From Rhizobacter sp. OV335 (GTDB taxonomy: Bacteria > Pseudomonadota > Gammaproteobacteria > Burkholderiales > Burkholderiaceae_C), in NCBI RefSeq assembly GCF_900142965.1, contig NZ_FRCQ01000025.1, positions 58,918-122,917 of the forward strand: a stretch of DNA of 64,000 nucleotides, in the 5' to 3' direction. Below are positions 1 to 8,762 of this stretch, in pieces. Each line of letters starts with the position of its first letter. Position 1 is the stretch's first letter. The position numbers were made by a program, and so were the translations under genes. The notes below the pieces were generated by a model that searched no databases, was not told the origin of the DNA, and saw only the letters and a program-made list of their open reading frames with translations.

Positions 1-125
1 GCCGCATTCCTGAACCCAGGCAGTTCAGGTGGGCGAGGTCAGCCGGGCTTCGGGTTCATCTGACGCGAGACGATCACACCAACCGGGCGATGTTCCAAGC
101 CCTTGCTCGTAAGAGCATCGGTTCA
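1..125 (-). ncRNA. ssrS: 6S RNA (5' part, runs off the window edge)
   Basis: Read on the minus strand, the segment starts near 125 with CCTTGAACC and continues toward the window edge. It contains the arm GCCCGGTTGGTGTGATCG and the late GAACTGCCTGGGTTCAGG hairpin typical of betaproteobacterial 6S RNA. 6S RNA mimics an open promoter and sequesters sigma-70 RNA polymerase in stationary phase. A TATATT hexamer at 135-130 on the minus strand fits a -10 element. The position directly downstream of zapA matches the usual zapA-ssrS arrangement. The 3' end lies outside the window, and the 5' end is estimated. Confidence 0.8.
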
Positions 126-200
126 AGGAAATATAAAACTCACGCGAACGCAACGGACTCGAAGAATTCTACGCGCCTCATCGGGCGCGAGTGTGTCTGT

Positions 201-521
201 TCAAAGCAATTGCCCGTCGGCGCCAAGGGCTTGGTCGACACGGTGGATCAAAGCGTCTATGTCGATGTCTTCGGGGTTCGATGACGGCACGACCGGAGCG
301 GGCGACGACTTCGGCGCGGCAGGCCGTTCGGCCAGTGCGTAGGCCAGGTTCAAGGCCGCCAGCACCGCGATCCGCTCGCGCGCCTTGACGCGGCCGCCGT
401 CGCGGATCGCGCTCATTTCGCGGTCGACGTTGCCGACCGCCTCGAGCAGCGACGACTCGCCGCCTTCCGGGCAGCCGAGGATGTAGCTCTGCCCCATGAT
501 CGTCACTTCGATCTGCTTCAT
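201..521 (-). CDS. zapA: Cell division protein ZapA
   Basis: A 106-residue protein beginning MKQIEVTIMGQSYILGCP, the start expected for ZapA, followed by the helical segment with EAVGNVDREMSAIRDGG and an alanine/leucine-rich coiled coil around residues 45-65. ZapA bundles FtsZ protofilaments at the division ring. The C-terminal 40 residues are Pro/Ser/Asp-rich and less conserved. The start codon overlaps the stop of the upstream coiled-coil gene (518-748) by 4 bp, so the two are co-translated. 6S RNA follows downstream, as in many proteobacteria. Confidence 0.93.
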   Translation of the reverse strand: MKQIEVTIMGQSYILGCPEGGESSLLEAVGNVDREMSAIRDGGRVKARERIAVLAALNLAYALAERPAAPKSSPAPVVPSSNPEDIDIDALIHRVDQALGADGQLL

Positions 522-748
522 TTGGAGCGTGCTCCGGTGTCGGCACCGACTGCCGCCGGATCGGCCGGCAGGCGCTCGAGCAGCGCATCGATGCGGCCGC
601 GCGCGGCGTTCAGCCGCGAGCGCAGGTTGTCGCGCTCATGCGTGACGGTCGCGAGTTGTTGTTCCAGCAAGGCGTTGGTGCGCTTCAGTTCATCGTGCCG
701 CAGCAGCAGGCGCTCGAGGCGTTCTGCGAGTTCGTGGATCTTGGCCAT
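518..748 (-). CDS. ZapB-like small coiled-coil protein
   Basis: A 76-residue protein. Residues 1-60 form one continuous heptad-type coiled coil (MAKIHELAERLERLLLRHDE, then LLEQQLATVTHERDNLRSRL), with a short polar tail. Small coiled-coil proteins of this kind sit directly upstream of zapA in many beta- and gammaproteobacteria and are usually annotated as ZapB-like or TIGR02449 family. A role at the Z-ring with ZapA is inferred from the 4-bp overlap and the family; nothing catalytic is visible. The start ATG follows a 28-nt leader behind a TACAAT -10-like element on the minus strand. Confidence 0.75.
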   Translation of the reverse strand: MAKIHELAERLERLLLRHDELKRTNALLEQQLATVTHERDNLRSRLNAARGRIDALLERLPADPAAVGADTGARSK

Positions 749-776
749 GGCGCACCAATGGTGGATGGGAGCGCCG

Positions 777-816
777 ATTGTAGAGGGGCCGACCCGCCCG
801 GCTTACAACCTACAAT
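777..816. promoter_or_regulatory. Divergent promoter region between the zap genes and the B12 operon
   Basis: Two TACAAT hexamers face outward: 811-816 on the plus strand, about 8 nt before the first riboswitch base, and 782-777 on the minus strand, 28 nt before the coiled-coil gene. Together they form a 7-bp inverted repeat, ATTGTAG (777-783) and CTACAAT (810-816). No good -35 hexamer at standard spacing is seen for either direction. The assignment rests on the -10 matches and the position. Confidence 0.45.
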
Positions 817-821
817 CGCGC

Positions 822-1026
822 CCGTTGGTGCCCGTGCCGGTGTTCACGCCGGCACAGTTAAACGGGAAGCAGAGGTTGCTCGACCGCCCTGGTCGCACGG
901 CCCACCTGCGCTGCCCCCGCAACGGTAAGCGGACGAAGCCGATCGGCTTCAACCCTGCGCATTGCCACTGGAGCCTCGCCGCTCTGGGAAGGTCGCATGG
1001 GTGGTTCCGCCAGCCCGGATACCGGC
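822..1026 (+). promoter_or_regulatory. Cobalamin (AdoCbl) riboswitch
   Basis: The leader of the B12 operon carries the hallmarks of the cobalamin aptamer: an opening GTTGGTGCC-type stem, CAACGGTAAGC-like core bases near 920, and the B12 box GCCACTG at 964-970. It closes with GGGAAGGTCGCATGGG and the CCAGCCCGGATACCGGCC segment (about 1010-1025). Binding of cobalamin normally represses expression of the downstream uptake and salvage genes. The first start codon (btuB) lies about 80 nt beyond the aptamer. Whether control is at transcription or translation cannot be decided here, because no clear terminator with a T-run is visible before btuB. Confidence 0.92.
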
Positions 1027-1103
1027 CAACAGGGCGGCGCCGCGTGCAAGCGCGGCGCCATGGGTGCGCACCAGCGGGGAAGCTGGCGCGCACGGCTTGA
1101 TCG

Positions 1104-3116
1104 ATGGCAGTTCCTCTGATGAATTCTCGTACTCCGCAGCTGCGCGCGCCTGTCGCGCCGAGCCTGCTTGCCGGCGCTTGCGCCGCTGTTTTCACTTCCG
1201 TGCTGGCGATCCCCGCCGCGCAGGCGCAGACCGCCACCGTCGCGGCCGACGGCAGCAGGGTGTTCGCACCGGTGATCGTCACCGCGACGCGCTTTCCGGA
1301 AGACGCGTCGAAGCTGCCATTCGGCGTCAGCGTGATCACGTCGGCCGACATCCGCGAAGCCGGCGTCACGACGGTCAACGAGGCCATCATGAAGCTGCTG
1401 GGCGTGCCCGGCCGGCTCGACTTCTACGGCGGCGGCGACTACTCGCTCGACCTGCGCAACTTCGGCACCACCTCCGACAACAACCAGGCGGTGATCGTCG
1501 ACGGCATCAAGATCAGCGAGGCCGACCTCGGCGGCACGCGGCTGGCCGGCATCCCGATCGATTCGGTCGAGCGCATCGAGGTGATCCGCGGCAGCGGCGC
1601 GGTGCTGTACGGCGAGGGCGCGACCGGCGGCGTGATCGTCATCACCACCAAGGCCGGCGCGGGCCTGCAGCGCAAGAGCGGCGCGCAGGTCTACGCCGCG
1701 ATGGGCAGCCATGCGCTGCTCGACACGCGCGCGAGCGGTACCGTGGTGGCGGGCAAGTTCTCGCTCGACGTGGCCGGCAACCACCGCGAGACCGACAACC
1801 ACCGCGACAACTTCCGTTCCGAGATCGAAGGCGCCTCGGCCACCGCGCAATGGCAGGTCGCCGATGGCATCCGGGTCGGCGCGCGCACCGGCTGGGACCA
1901 GCTCGACAGCGGCCTGCCGGGTTCGCTGACGGCCGCGCAGTACGCCGACAACCCGCGCCAGACGAACACGCCGAACGACCGCGGGCGCATCCGCAACCGC
2001 AACCAGGGGCTGTTCGGCTCGGCGGTGCTGGGCGATTGGCAGCTCGGCCTGGACGCCGGCTGGCGCGACAAGCACCTGGAGAGCACCAGCAGCGGCGTCT
2101 CGACCTACGGCTACGACATCAACGCGAAGAACTACGCGCTGCGTGCGCGCAACGAGATGGCGCTGGCCGGCGGCCGCAATGCGCTGAGCTTCGGCATCGA
2201 CCACGCCGACTGGACGCGCGACGTGCCGGGAGCCTTCGGCGGCCGCGCCGACCAGACCTCGCGCGCGCTCTACGCGAAAGACGACTACAGCTTCGCGTCG
2301 GGCACGCGGGTCAGCGTCGGCGGGCGCAGCGAGCACATCGAGAAGACCAACACCAGCACGACCGCCGGCATCGACGACACGATGCATGCCTGGGAGCTGG
2401 GCCTGCTGCAGCCGTTGTCGACCTCGACCTCGGTGTACGCGCGCTTCGGCCACAGCTACCGGCTGGCCAATGCCGACGAATTCAGCTTCACGACGCCCGA
2501 CGTGCCGATGCGTCCGCAGACCTCGCGCGACACCGAGATCGGCCTGCGCTGGCAAGCCGGTGGGACGCGCACCGAAGTGCGCGCCTACCGCAGCAAGCTG
2601 ACCGACGAGATCGGCTACAACCCGAATGCAGATGGCCCGTACGGCCTCGGCACCGGCGCCAACGTCAACCTCGACCCGACGCGCCGCCAGGGCATCGAGG
2701 CGGAGCTGTCGCAGGCACTGGGTAGCACGGCCAACGTGCGCGTCGTCGCCGCGCGGCGCCAGGCCCGTTTCACGGCTGGCGAGAACGACGGCAAGGACGT
2801 GCCGCTGACCGCGAAGACCACGCTCGCGCTGCGCGGCGACTGGTCGTTCGCGGCGGGGCATCGCGTTGATGCCGGCGTGAACTACGTGTCGTCGCAGACG
2901 CCGGACTTCGCGAACGCCTGCACGATGCCGGCCCACACGACGCTGGACCTGCGCTATGCCTACCAGTGGCAGATGCTGGAGTTCGCGCTCGGCGTGACCA
3001 ACGTGACCGACAAGCAGTACTACACGCTGGCTTTCCGCTGCGTGGGTGGCCAGACCAGCTCGATCTACCCGGAAGATGGCCGGGCCTTCACCGGCTCGGT
3101 GCGGATCCAGTTCTGA
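1104..3116 (+). CDS. btuB: TonB-dependent vitamin B12 outer-membrane receptor BtuB
   Basis: A 670-residue TonB-dependent receptor. An export signal ends at AAQAQ (about residue 42), followed by a TonB box (PVIVTATR, about 56-63). The plug domain includes GVSVITSADIREAG and IDSVERIEVIRGSGAVLYGEG, and the rest is a 22-strand-type beta barrel ending in the aromatic terminus VRIQF. It would import cobalamin across the outer membrane with TonB energy. It is the first gene after the cobalamin riboswitch and before btuF/C/D homologues, which supports B12 as substrate over other siderophore-type ligands. An in-frame ATG at 1119 is an alternative start, and neither start has a strong ribosome binding site. 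Confidence 0.9.
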   Translation: MAVPLMNSRTPQLRAPVAPSLLAGACAAVFTSVLAIPAAQAQTATVAADGSRVFAPVIVTATRFPEDASKLPFGVSVITSADIREAGVTTVNEAIMKLLGVPGRLDFYGGGDYSLDLRNFGTTSDNNQAVIVDGIKISEADLGGTRLAGIPIDSVERIEVIRGSGAVLYGEGATGGVIVITTKAGAGLQRKSGAQVYAAMGSHALLDTRASGTVVAGKFSLDVAGNHRETDNHRDNFRSEIEGASATAQWQVADGIRVGARTGWDQLDSGLPGSLTAAQYADNPRQTNTPNDRGRIRNRNQGLFGSAVLGDWQLGLDAGWRDKHLESTSSGVSTYGYDINAKNYALRARNEMALAGGRNALSFGIDHADWTRDVPGAFGGRADQTSRALYAKDDYSFASGTRVSVGGRSEHIEKTNTSTTAGIDDTMHAWELGLLQPLSTSTSVYARFGHSYRLANADEFSFTTPDVPMRPQTSRDTEIGLRWQAGGTRTEVRAYRSKLTDEIGYNPNADGPYGLGTGANVNLDPTRRQGIEAELSQALGSTANVRVVAARRQARFTAGENDGKDVPLTAKTTLALRGDWSFAAGHRVDAGVNYVSSQTPDFANACTMPAHTTLDLRYAYQWQMLEFALGVTNVTDKQYYTLAFRCVGGQTSSIYPEDGRAFTGSVRIQF

Positions 3117-3128
3117 TCGCGGTCGATC

Positions 3129-3689
3129 GTGAGCCATGAACTGATCCTCGGCGGCCAGCGCAGCGGCAAGTCGCGCTGCGCCGAGTCGCGTGCGATCGCG
3201 TGGCTCGCGGTGCCGGGGCACGAGGCCGCGCTGCTGGCCACCGCGCTGCCCGGCGATGGCGAGATGCGCGAACGCATCGCGCAGCACCGCCGGGATCGCG
3301 CCGAGCGCGTGCCGCGGATGCTGGTGCACGAGGTGCCGACCGACCTCGCGCTGGCCGTCGCCGAGCACGGCCGGCGGCAGTGCCTGCTGGTGATCGACTG
3401 CCTGACGCTGTGGACCACCAACTGGCTGATGCCGATGGACGGCGTGGCCCCCGCCCCCGAGAGCTGGCGGGCCGCGTCGCAGGCCCTGCTGCGTGCGCTC
3501 GATGCCGCGCCGGGACCGGTGGTGCTGGTGTCGAACGAGATCGGGCTCGGCCTGTCGCCGATGACGCGCGAGGCGCGACACTTCGTCGATGAACTGGGGC
3601 GCCTGCACCAGGCGGTCGCCGCGCACTGCGCGCGCGTGACGCTGATGGTGGCGGGCTTGGAGATGCCGGTGAAGTCGGAAGCACGATGA
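3129..3689 (+). CDS. cobU: Bifunctional adenosylcobinamide kinase/adenosylcobinamide-phosphate guanylyltransferase
   Basis: A 186-residue protein with an N-terminal P-loop (ILGGQRSGKSRCAE), the segment LLVIDCLTLWTTN around residue 90 and the C-terminal VLVSNEIGLGLSPMTREAR block that define the CobU/CobP family. It phosphorylates adenosylcobinamide and then transfers GMP to give AdoCbi-GDP, the activated substrate of CobS. The start is GTG at 3129, 12 bp after btuB, because the nearby ATG at 3136 leads straight to a stop in another frame. The stop overlaps the btuF start by 4 bp. The gene lies within the riboswitch-controlled operon. Confidence 0.94.
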   Translation: MSHELILGGQRSGKSRCAESRAIAWLAVPGHEAALLATALPGDGEMRERIAQHRRDRAERVPRMLVHEVPTDLALAVAEHGRRQCLLVIDCLTLWTTNWLMPMDGVAPAPESWRAASQALLRALDAAPGPVVLVSNEIGLGLSPMTREARHFVDELGRLHQAVAAHCARVTLMVAGLEMPVKSEAR

Positions 3690-4573
3690 CGATGAACGCA
3701 TTCTTTGCGCGGGGTGCCGCGGCCTTGTTGTGGGCGCTGACGAGCCTGGGTGCGGTCGCCGCCCCCATCACGCTGACCGACGACCGCGGCCGCGCGTTGA
3801 CCCTGCCCGCGCCGCCGCAGCGCGTGATCAGCCTGCTGCCGTCGCTGACCGAGAGCGTCTGCGCGCTCGGCGGCTGCGCGCGGCTGGTCGGCACCGACCG
3901 CTATTCCAATTCGCCGGCCGAGGTGCTGATGCTGCCCAAGCTGGGCGGCATCGACGATGCGCAGGTCGAGCGCATCGTCGCGCTGAAGCCCGACGTGGTG
4001 CTGGCGGCCACCTCGGCGCGCATCATCGAGCGGCTCGAACAGCTCGGCGTGCGCGTCGTCGTCGTCGAATCGAAGACGCATGCCGACGTGCAGCGCAGCC
4101 TCGCGACGATCGCGCAGCTGCTCGGCACGCCGGAGCGCGCCGCGCCGGTGTGGGCGCGCATCCAGCGCGAGATGACCGAGGCCGCGGCGCGCGTGCCGGC
4201 GCGGGTGCGCGGGCAGCGGGTGTACTTCGAGGTCGATGCGTCGCCGTACGCGGCCGGCAGCAGCTCGTTCATCGGCGAGACGCTGACGCGGCTCGGCCTC
4301 GGCAACATCGTCACGCCCGAGCTCGGGCCGTTCCCGAAGCTGAACCCGGAGTACGTGCTGAAGGCGCAGCCCGACATCCTGATCGGTGCTCAGCGCAACG
4401 TGAGCGAGATGCCGGCGCGCCCGGGCTGGCGCGCGCTGCGGGCGGTGCAGGGCGGGCGCGTCTGTGGCTTCGACCCGGTGAAGTACGAGGTGCTGATCCG
4501 CCCGGGGCCGCGCATGGGCGAGGCGGCCTTGCAGCTCGCAGGCTGCGTGGCCAATCTCCCGGAGCCGCGCTGA
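3686..4573 (+). CDS. btuF: Periplasmic cobalamin-binding protein BtuF-type
   Basis: A 295-residue class III (helical backbone) periplasmic binding protein of the FecB/BtuF family. It has a signal peptide ending near GAVAAP (about residue 26), then ITLTDDRGRALTLP, the RVISLLPSLTESVCALG motif and VGTDRYSNSP, as in BtuF. It would deliver vitamin B12 to the BtuC/BtuD importer encoded directly downstream. There is no lipobox, so it is predicted soluble in the periplasm. It overlaps cobU by 4 bp and is 1 bp from btuC. An in-frame ATG at 3692 is a possible alternative start. Confidence 0.9.
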   Translation: MTMNAFFARGAAALLWALTSLGAVAAPITLTDDRGRALTLPAPPQRVISLLPSLTESVCALGGCARLVGTDRYSNSPAEVLMLPKLGGIDDAQVERIVALKPDVVLAATSARIIERLEQLGVRVVVVESKTHADVQRSLATIAQLLGTPERAAPVWARIQREMTEAAARVPARVRGQRVYFEVDASPYAAGSSSFIGETLTRLGLGNIVTPELGPFPKLNPEYVLKAQPDILIGAQRNVSEMPARPGWRALRAVQGGRVCGFDPVKYEVLIRPGPRMGEAALQLAGCVANLPEPR

Positions 4574-4574
4574 C

Positions 4575-5582
4575 GTGAACGGACTTGCGCTCCGCCTGCG
4601 ACGGCGCCTGGTCGTCGCGATGCTGGCGTCGACGCTGCTGCTGCTCGTCGCCGGGCTCGCGTCCGGCAGCGAGGGCTGGTCGCTGCCGTCGCTGTGGGGA
4701 CCCGATGCGGCGCTGATCGTCGGCCAGATCCGCGCGCCGCGCACGCTGGGCGCGTGGCTGGTCGGCGCCTTGCTCGGGCTGGCCGGTGCGGTCGCGCAAG
4801 GGCTGTTCCGCAACCCACTGGCCGATCCCTACCTGCTGGGCGCCGCGTCGGGCGCGACGCTCGCGGTGGTGCTCGGGCTGGCCGCGCAGGCGCTGGCCGG
4901 GCACTACATCAGCCTGTCGGCCGCCGACCTGCTGTCGCGCGCCGGGCTGGTGCTGGGCGCCTTCCTCGGCGCGCTCGGCGGCGTGCTGTTGACGCTGCTG
5001 CTGTCGCGCGGCGCGCAGCACACGACGCGGCTGCTGCTGGCCGGCGTCGTGGTCGGCGTGGTGCTCGGTGCGGCCAGCGACCTCGTCACCACGGTCGCGC
5101 CGGATGCCTTGCGCGGCAAGCAGTGGTTCATGCTCGGCAGCACCTCGTTCCTCGGCTGGGACAGCGTGCTGCTGCTCGGCGCCGGCGCGCTGGTGTGCGT
5201 GCCGCTCGCGTGGCGGCTGGCGCGGGCGCTCGATGCGCTGACGCTGGGCACCGACAGCGCACTGAGCCTGGGGCTGGACCTGCCGAAGCTGCGCCTGGTG
5301 CTGGTGATCGTGCTGGCGCTGGCGACCGGGCTCGCGGTGGCGCAGTCGGGCCTGATCGCGTTCGTCGGGCTGGTCGCGCCGCACCTGGTGCGGCGCTTCG
5401 CGCCATCGGCGCAGGGTTACCTGCTGGTCGTCAGCGCGCTGGTGGGCGGCACGCTGCTGCTCGCGGCCGACGTGCTGGCGCGCCTGCTGATCGCGCCGCA
5501 GGAGCTGCCGGTCGGCGTGCTGACCGCGCTGCTCGGCGGCGGCTACCTGCTGTGGCTGCTGCACCGGCGGGGGATCGAATGA
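4575..5582 (+). CDS. btuC: Vitamin B12 ABC transporter permease BtuC
   Basis: A 335-residue FecCD/BtuC-family permease with about ten hydrophobic segments. Family signatures are visible: IRAPRTLGAWLVGALLGLAG, GLFRNPLADPYLLG and the C-terminal GLIAFVGLVAPHLVRR coupling region. It forms the inner-membrane channel for cobalamin. The start is GTG, one base after the btuF stop (TGACGTG), and its 3' end overlaps the btuD start by 4 bp, so the gene depends on translational coupling. Neighbouring BtuB, BtuF and BtuD homologues make cobalamin the most likely substrate. Confidence 0.92.
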   Translation: MNGLALRLRRRLVVAMLASTLLLLVAGLASGSEGWSLPSLWGPDAALIVGQIRAPRTLGAWLVGALLGLAGAVAQGLFRNPLADPYLLGAASGATLAVVLGLAAQALAGHYISLSAADLLSRAGLVLGAFLGALGGVLLTLLLSRGAQHTTRLLLAGVVVGVVLGAASDLVTTVAPDALRGKQWFMLGSTSFLGWDSVLLLGAGALVCVPLAWRLARALDALTLGTDSALSLGLDLPKLRLVLVIVLALATGLAVAQSGLIAFVGLVAPHLVRRFAPSAQGYLLVVSALVGGTLLLAADVLARLLIAPQELPVGVLTALLGGGYLLWLLHRRGIE

Positions 5583-6340
5583 GCGCGTTGTCTTGCGAGC
5601 GTCTGCGGGTGTCATTGGGTGGCACGCCGGTGCTGAATGACGTGTCGCTCGCGCTGCAGCCGGGCTGGACGGTGATCGTCGGGCCGAACGGCGTCGGCAA
5701 GTCGACGCTGTTGCGCGTGCTGGCCGGCTTGCTGCAGCCGGCTGCCGGCAGCGTGACGCTGCAGGGCCGGGCGCTCGCTGACTGGCCGGCGCGTGAGCGC
5801 GCCCAGCGGCTCGCGTGGCTGGCACAGCAGGGCGAGGCGCGCGGCGAATTGACGGTGCGCGACGTGGTGCACCTCGGCCGATTGCCGCACCTGGGGCTGT
5901 TCACGCCGCCGGGGCCGGACGACGAGGCGATCGTCGATGCGGCGATGGCCGCGACCGAATGCGGTGCCTGGCAGCACCGGTCGCTGCACGGGCTGTCGGG
6001 CGGCGAGCGCCAGCGGGCGCTGATCGCGCGTGCCTTGGCGGTGCAGGCCGCGGTGCTGCTGCTCGACGAACCGACGACCCACCTCGACCCGCCGCACCAG
6101 GTCGCGCTGGTGCGGCTGTTCCAGCGCCTCGCGCGCACGCAGACGGTGGTCAGCGTGCTGCACGACCTGTCGCTCGCGCTGCAGGCGGACAGGCTGGTCG
6201 TGATGAAGCTGGGCCGCATCGAAGCCGAGGGCGCGCACGACGACCCCCACGTGCATGCCGCGCTCGAATCGGTGTTCGACCACGCGGTGCGCGTGCAGCG
6301 CGTCGGCACGCGATTCCTGACGATTCCGAACCTGGACTGA
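5579..6340 (+). CDS. btuD: Vitamin B12 ABC transporter ATP-binding protein BtuD
   Basis: A 253-residue ABC ATPase. Walker [10 protein letters not shown] lies near residue 37, the signature [15 protein letters not shown] near 138, Walker [13 protein letters not shown] near 160, and a switch His follows in [11 protein letters not shown]. It powers the BtuC permease. The ATG start overlaps the btuC stop by 4 bp. The reading frame stays open far upstream into btuC, but that stretch is alanine/arginine-rich and antisense-like, so 5579 is the real start. Length and motif spacing are normal for the FecE/BtuD subfamily. Confidence 0.93.
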   Translation: MSALSCERLRVSLGGTPVLNDVSLALQPGWTVIVGPNGVGKSTLLRVLAGLLQPAAGSVTLQGRALADWPARERAQRLAWLAQQGEARGELTVRDVVHLGRLPHLGLFTPPGPDDEAIVDAAMAATECGAWQHRSLHGLSGGERQRALIARALAVQAAVLLLDEPTTHLDPPHQVALVRLFQRLARTQTVVSVLHDLSLALQADRLVVMKLGRIEAEGAHDDPHVHAALESVFDHAVRVQRVGTRFLTIPNLD

Positions 6341-6344
6341 GCCC

Positions 6345-6914
6345 ATGCAGATCGAAACCCCGCCGACCGAACGGCGCAGCGACAAGCCCGACGGCGAGCG
6401 CCGCGGGCTCGTCATCGTCCACACCGGCGACGGCAAGGGCAAGAGCACCGCGGCCTTCGGCCTCGCGCTGCGTGCGCACGGCCGCGGCAAGGCGGTGAAG
6501 ATCTACCAGTTCATGAAGGTGCCGTCGGCCCGCTTCGGCGAGCACCGGGTGTTCGAGCAGCTCGGCGTGCCGATCGAAGGCCTGGGCGACGGCTTCAGCT
6601 GGAAGAGCCGTGACCTCGAGCATTCGGCGCAGCTCGCGAAGGACGGCTGGGCGCGCGCCGAGGCGACGATCCGCGCCGGCGAGCATTTCCTGGTCGTGCT
6701 CGACGAGGTGATGTACCCGTTGCGCTACGGCTGGCTGGCGCTCGACGCGGTGCTGGCCTGCCTGCGCGAGCGGCCGGCCCACGTGCACGTCGTGCTGACC
6801 GGGCGCGGCGCGCCGGCCGAGCTGGTCGAACTGGCCGACACCGTCACCGAGATGACGCTGGTCAAGCACCACTACAAGGCCGGCGTGCCGGCGCAGCGCG
6901 GCATCGAGGATTGA
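6345..6914 (+). CDS. cobO: Cob(I)yrinic acid a,c-diamide adenosyltransferase (CobO/BtuR type)
   Basis: A 189-residue CobA/CobO/BtuR ATP:corrinoid adenosyltransferase. The modified P-loop [14 protein letters not shown] sits near residue 27, followed by [35 protein letters not shown] and the terminal [15 protein letters not shown], all diagnostic. It transfers the adenosyl group to Co(I) corrinoids, making the coenzyme form that the riboswitch senses. It starts 4 bp after btuD, and its TGA stop overlaps the next ATG by one base. Confidence 0.95.
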   Translation: MQIETPPTERRSDKPDGERRGLVIVHTGDGKGKSTAAFGLALRAHGRGKAVKIYQFMKVPSARFGEHRVFEQLGVPIEGLGDGFSWKSRDLEHSAQLAKDGWARAEATIRAGEHFLVVLDEVMYPLRYGWLALDAVLACLRERPAHVHVVLTGRGAPAELVELADTVTEMTLVKHHYKAGVPAQRGIED

Positions 6915-7804
6915 TGTTCGGCGCCGCGCTGCTGCTCGCCTGGGCGTGGGACGCCTGCTTCGGCGAACCGCGCAATGCGCTGCACCCGGTGGCGTGGCTG
7001 GGGTGGGTGCTCGCGACGATCGGGCGGTGGCTGCGGCGCTGCACGCCGCGCCGGGCGTTCATCGGCGGGGCGCTGGCGTGGCTGCTGATTGCTGCCGGAC
7101 TGGCGGTTGCGGCGACGTGGCTGGAGCGTGAACTCGCGGCCTGGCCGTGGTGGGCCGCGGTGCCGGCGCTCGCATTGCTGCTGAAGCCGACGTTCGCGTG
7201 GCGCATGTTGCGTGACGAGGTGGCGGCGATCGAGGCGGCGCTGGGCGGCGGGCTGGAGGCGGCCCGCCGGCGGCTGGCGCGTGTCGTGAGCCGCGACACG
7301 TCCGCGCTCGGTGCCGACGGGATCCGCGAGACCGCGATCGAGACGCTGGCCGAGAACCTGAGCGACTCGCTGGTCGCGCCGCTGTTCTGGTACGCGGTGG
7401 CCGGGTTGCCCGGGGCGGTGGTGTACCGGTTCGCGAACACCGCGGACGCGATGTGGGGCTACCGCGGCGAATGGGAGTGGGCCGGCAAGTGGGCGGCGCG
7501 GGCCGACGATGTGCTGTCGTGGCTGCCGGCGCGCATCACGGCCGTGTTGCTGCACCCGTCGCTGCGGATGGCGCAGTGGCGCATGCTGCGGGATGAGTCG
7601 CGGTTGACCCCGTCGCCGAACGGCGGCTGGCCGATGGGCGCGATGGCGCTGCGGCTGGGCGTGCGGCTCGGCAAGCCGGGGGTGTACACCTTGAATGCGC
7701 AGGCGAGGGCGCCGCAATCGGCGGACGTGGCGGTGGCATTGCGATGTGCCGCTGTGGGCGCGTGGACCGCGGTGGGCGTTGCGGCGCTCGCCAGGAGTTT
7801 TTGA
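6914..7804 (+). CDS. cbiB: Adenosylcobinamide-phosphate synthase CbiB (CobD in Pseudomonas naming)
   Basis: A 296-residue polytopic membrane protein of the CbiB family. It shows the N-terminal DACFGEPRNALHPVAWLGWV motif, the central SRDTSALGADGIRETAIETL and the FWYAVAGLPGAVVYRFANTADAMWGYR-type region (positions roughly 150-180). It attaches the aminopropanol arm, as L-threonine-derived aminopropanol phosphate, to adenosylcobyric acid. Its partner CobD is encoded next. ATG at 6914 is chosen because it overlaps the cobO stop (TGATG); a TTG one codon earlier is less likely. There are several short hydrophobic helices and no signal peptide. Confidence 0.93.
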   Translation: MFGAALLLAWAWDACFGEPRNALHPVAWLGWVLATIGRWLRRCTPRRAFIGGALAWLLIAAGLAVAATWLERELAAWPWWAAVPALALLLKPTFAWRMLRDEVAAIEAALGGGLEAARRRLARVVSRDTSALGADGIRETAIETLAENLSDSLVAPLFWYAVAGLPGAVVYRFANTADAMWGYRGEWEWAGKWAARADDVLSWLPARITAVLLHPSLRMAQWRMLRDESRLTPSPNGGWPMGAMALRLGVRLGKPGVYTLNAQARAPQSADVAVALRCAAVGAWTAVGVAALARSF

Positions 7805-7805
7805 C

Positions 7806-8762
7806 ATGGAATCCTCCGTCGCCCGGACGCATGGTGGCCCCGACGCGCACGGCATCCCCCGCCACGATTTCTCGACCAACGCGAACGCCTGCGGCCCCGC
7901 GCCGATCGACTGGCGCGACGCCGACCCGACGCGCTACCCGGATCCGTCGTACATCGCGTTGCGTCGCGCGCTGGCGGCGTACCACCACGTCACCGCCGAC
8001 CGCGTCGTGATCGCCGCCAGCGCCAGCGAGTTCATCGCCCGCATCAGCACCGCCGTCGCGCTGACCCGGCCGAGCGCCGGCGTGTTCATCCCACGGCCCT
8101 GCTACGGCGACTACGCGGCGGCCGCGCTGGCCCGTGGCCTGCGCGAGGTCGAATGCGATGCCGCCACGCTCGTCTGGCACGCCTCGCCCGGCAGCCCGCT
8201 CGGGCGCTCGACGCCGCTTCCACTGACGCCCGGCGCTGTCCACATCGTCGACCGCGCCTACGCCCCGCTGAGGCTGCAAGGCGACGACCCCGCGCCGCCC
8301 GAGGCCGCGTGGCAGCTCTGGTCGCCGAACAAGGCGCTCGGCCTGACCGGCATCCGCGGCGCCTATGCGATCGCCCCGCCGCATGACGCGATCACCACCG
8401 CGCCGCTCGAAGTCCTCGCCCCGTCGTGGCCGCTCGGCGCGCATGCGGTGCTGATGCTGCAGGCCTGGACCTCGCCCGCCGTGCAGGCCTGGCTGCAGGC
8501 CTCGCTCGACACGCTGCGCGCCTGGAAGACCCGCCAGCTCGCGCTGTGCGCATCGCTCGGCTGGCAGTGCGAGCCCAGCGAGACGTCGTTCCACATCGCC
8601 CGCGCGCCCGGCCTCGTCGACCGGCTGCCGGCATTGCGCGAGCGCGGCATCAAGCTGCGCGACACCGCGTCGATGGGCCTGCCCGGCGCCGTGCGCCTCA
8701 GCGTGCAGCCGCCCGAGGCCCAGGATGCGCTGGCCCGTGCGTGGATGGAGACGAGCACGTGA
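7806..8762 (+). CDS. cobD: L-threonine-O-3-phosphate decarboxylase, PLP-dependent (CobD; CobC in Pseudomonas)
   Basis: A 318-residue class I/II aminotransferase-fold enzyme. It starts with a region typical of CobD (HGIPRHDFSTNANACGP) and carries the PLP-lysine motif SPNKALGLTGIRGAYA near residue 180. It decarboxylates L-threonine phosphate to aminopropanol phosphate for CbiB. The ATG lies one base after the cbiB stop (TGACATG) and the 3' end overlaps cobQ by 4 bp. The protein is somewhat shorter than the 360-residue Salmonella enzyme, but the catalytic core is complete. Gene naming differs between organisms, which is why both names are given. Confidence 0.9.
   Translation: MESSVARTHGGPDAHGIPRHDFSTNANACGPAPIDWRDADPTRYPDPSYIALRRALAAYHHVTADRVVIAASASEFIARISTAVALTRPSAGVFIPRPCYGDYAAAALARGLREVECDAATLVWHASPGSPLGRSTPLPLTPGAVHIVDRAYAPLRLQGDDPAPPEAAWQLWSPNKALGLTGIRGAYAIAPPHDAITTAPLEVLAPSWPLGAHAVLMLQAWTSPAVQAWLQASLDTLRAWKTRQLALCASLGWQCEPSETSFHIARAPGLVDRLPALRERGIKLRDTASMGLPGAVRLSVQPPEAQDALARAWMETST

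Noticed and set aside
858..3701. Long minus-strand open frame (947 codons) opposite btuB and cobU
   Set aside because: Arg/Ala/His-rich composition without domains; it is the antisense shadow of well-supported plus-strand genes in high-GC DNA.
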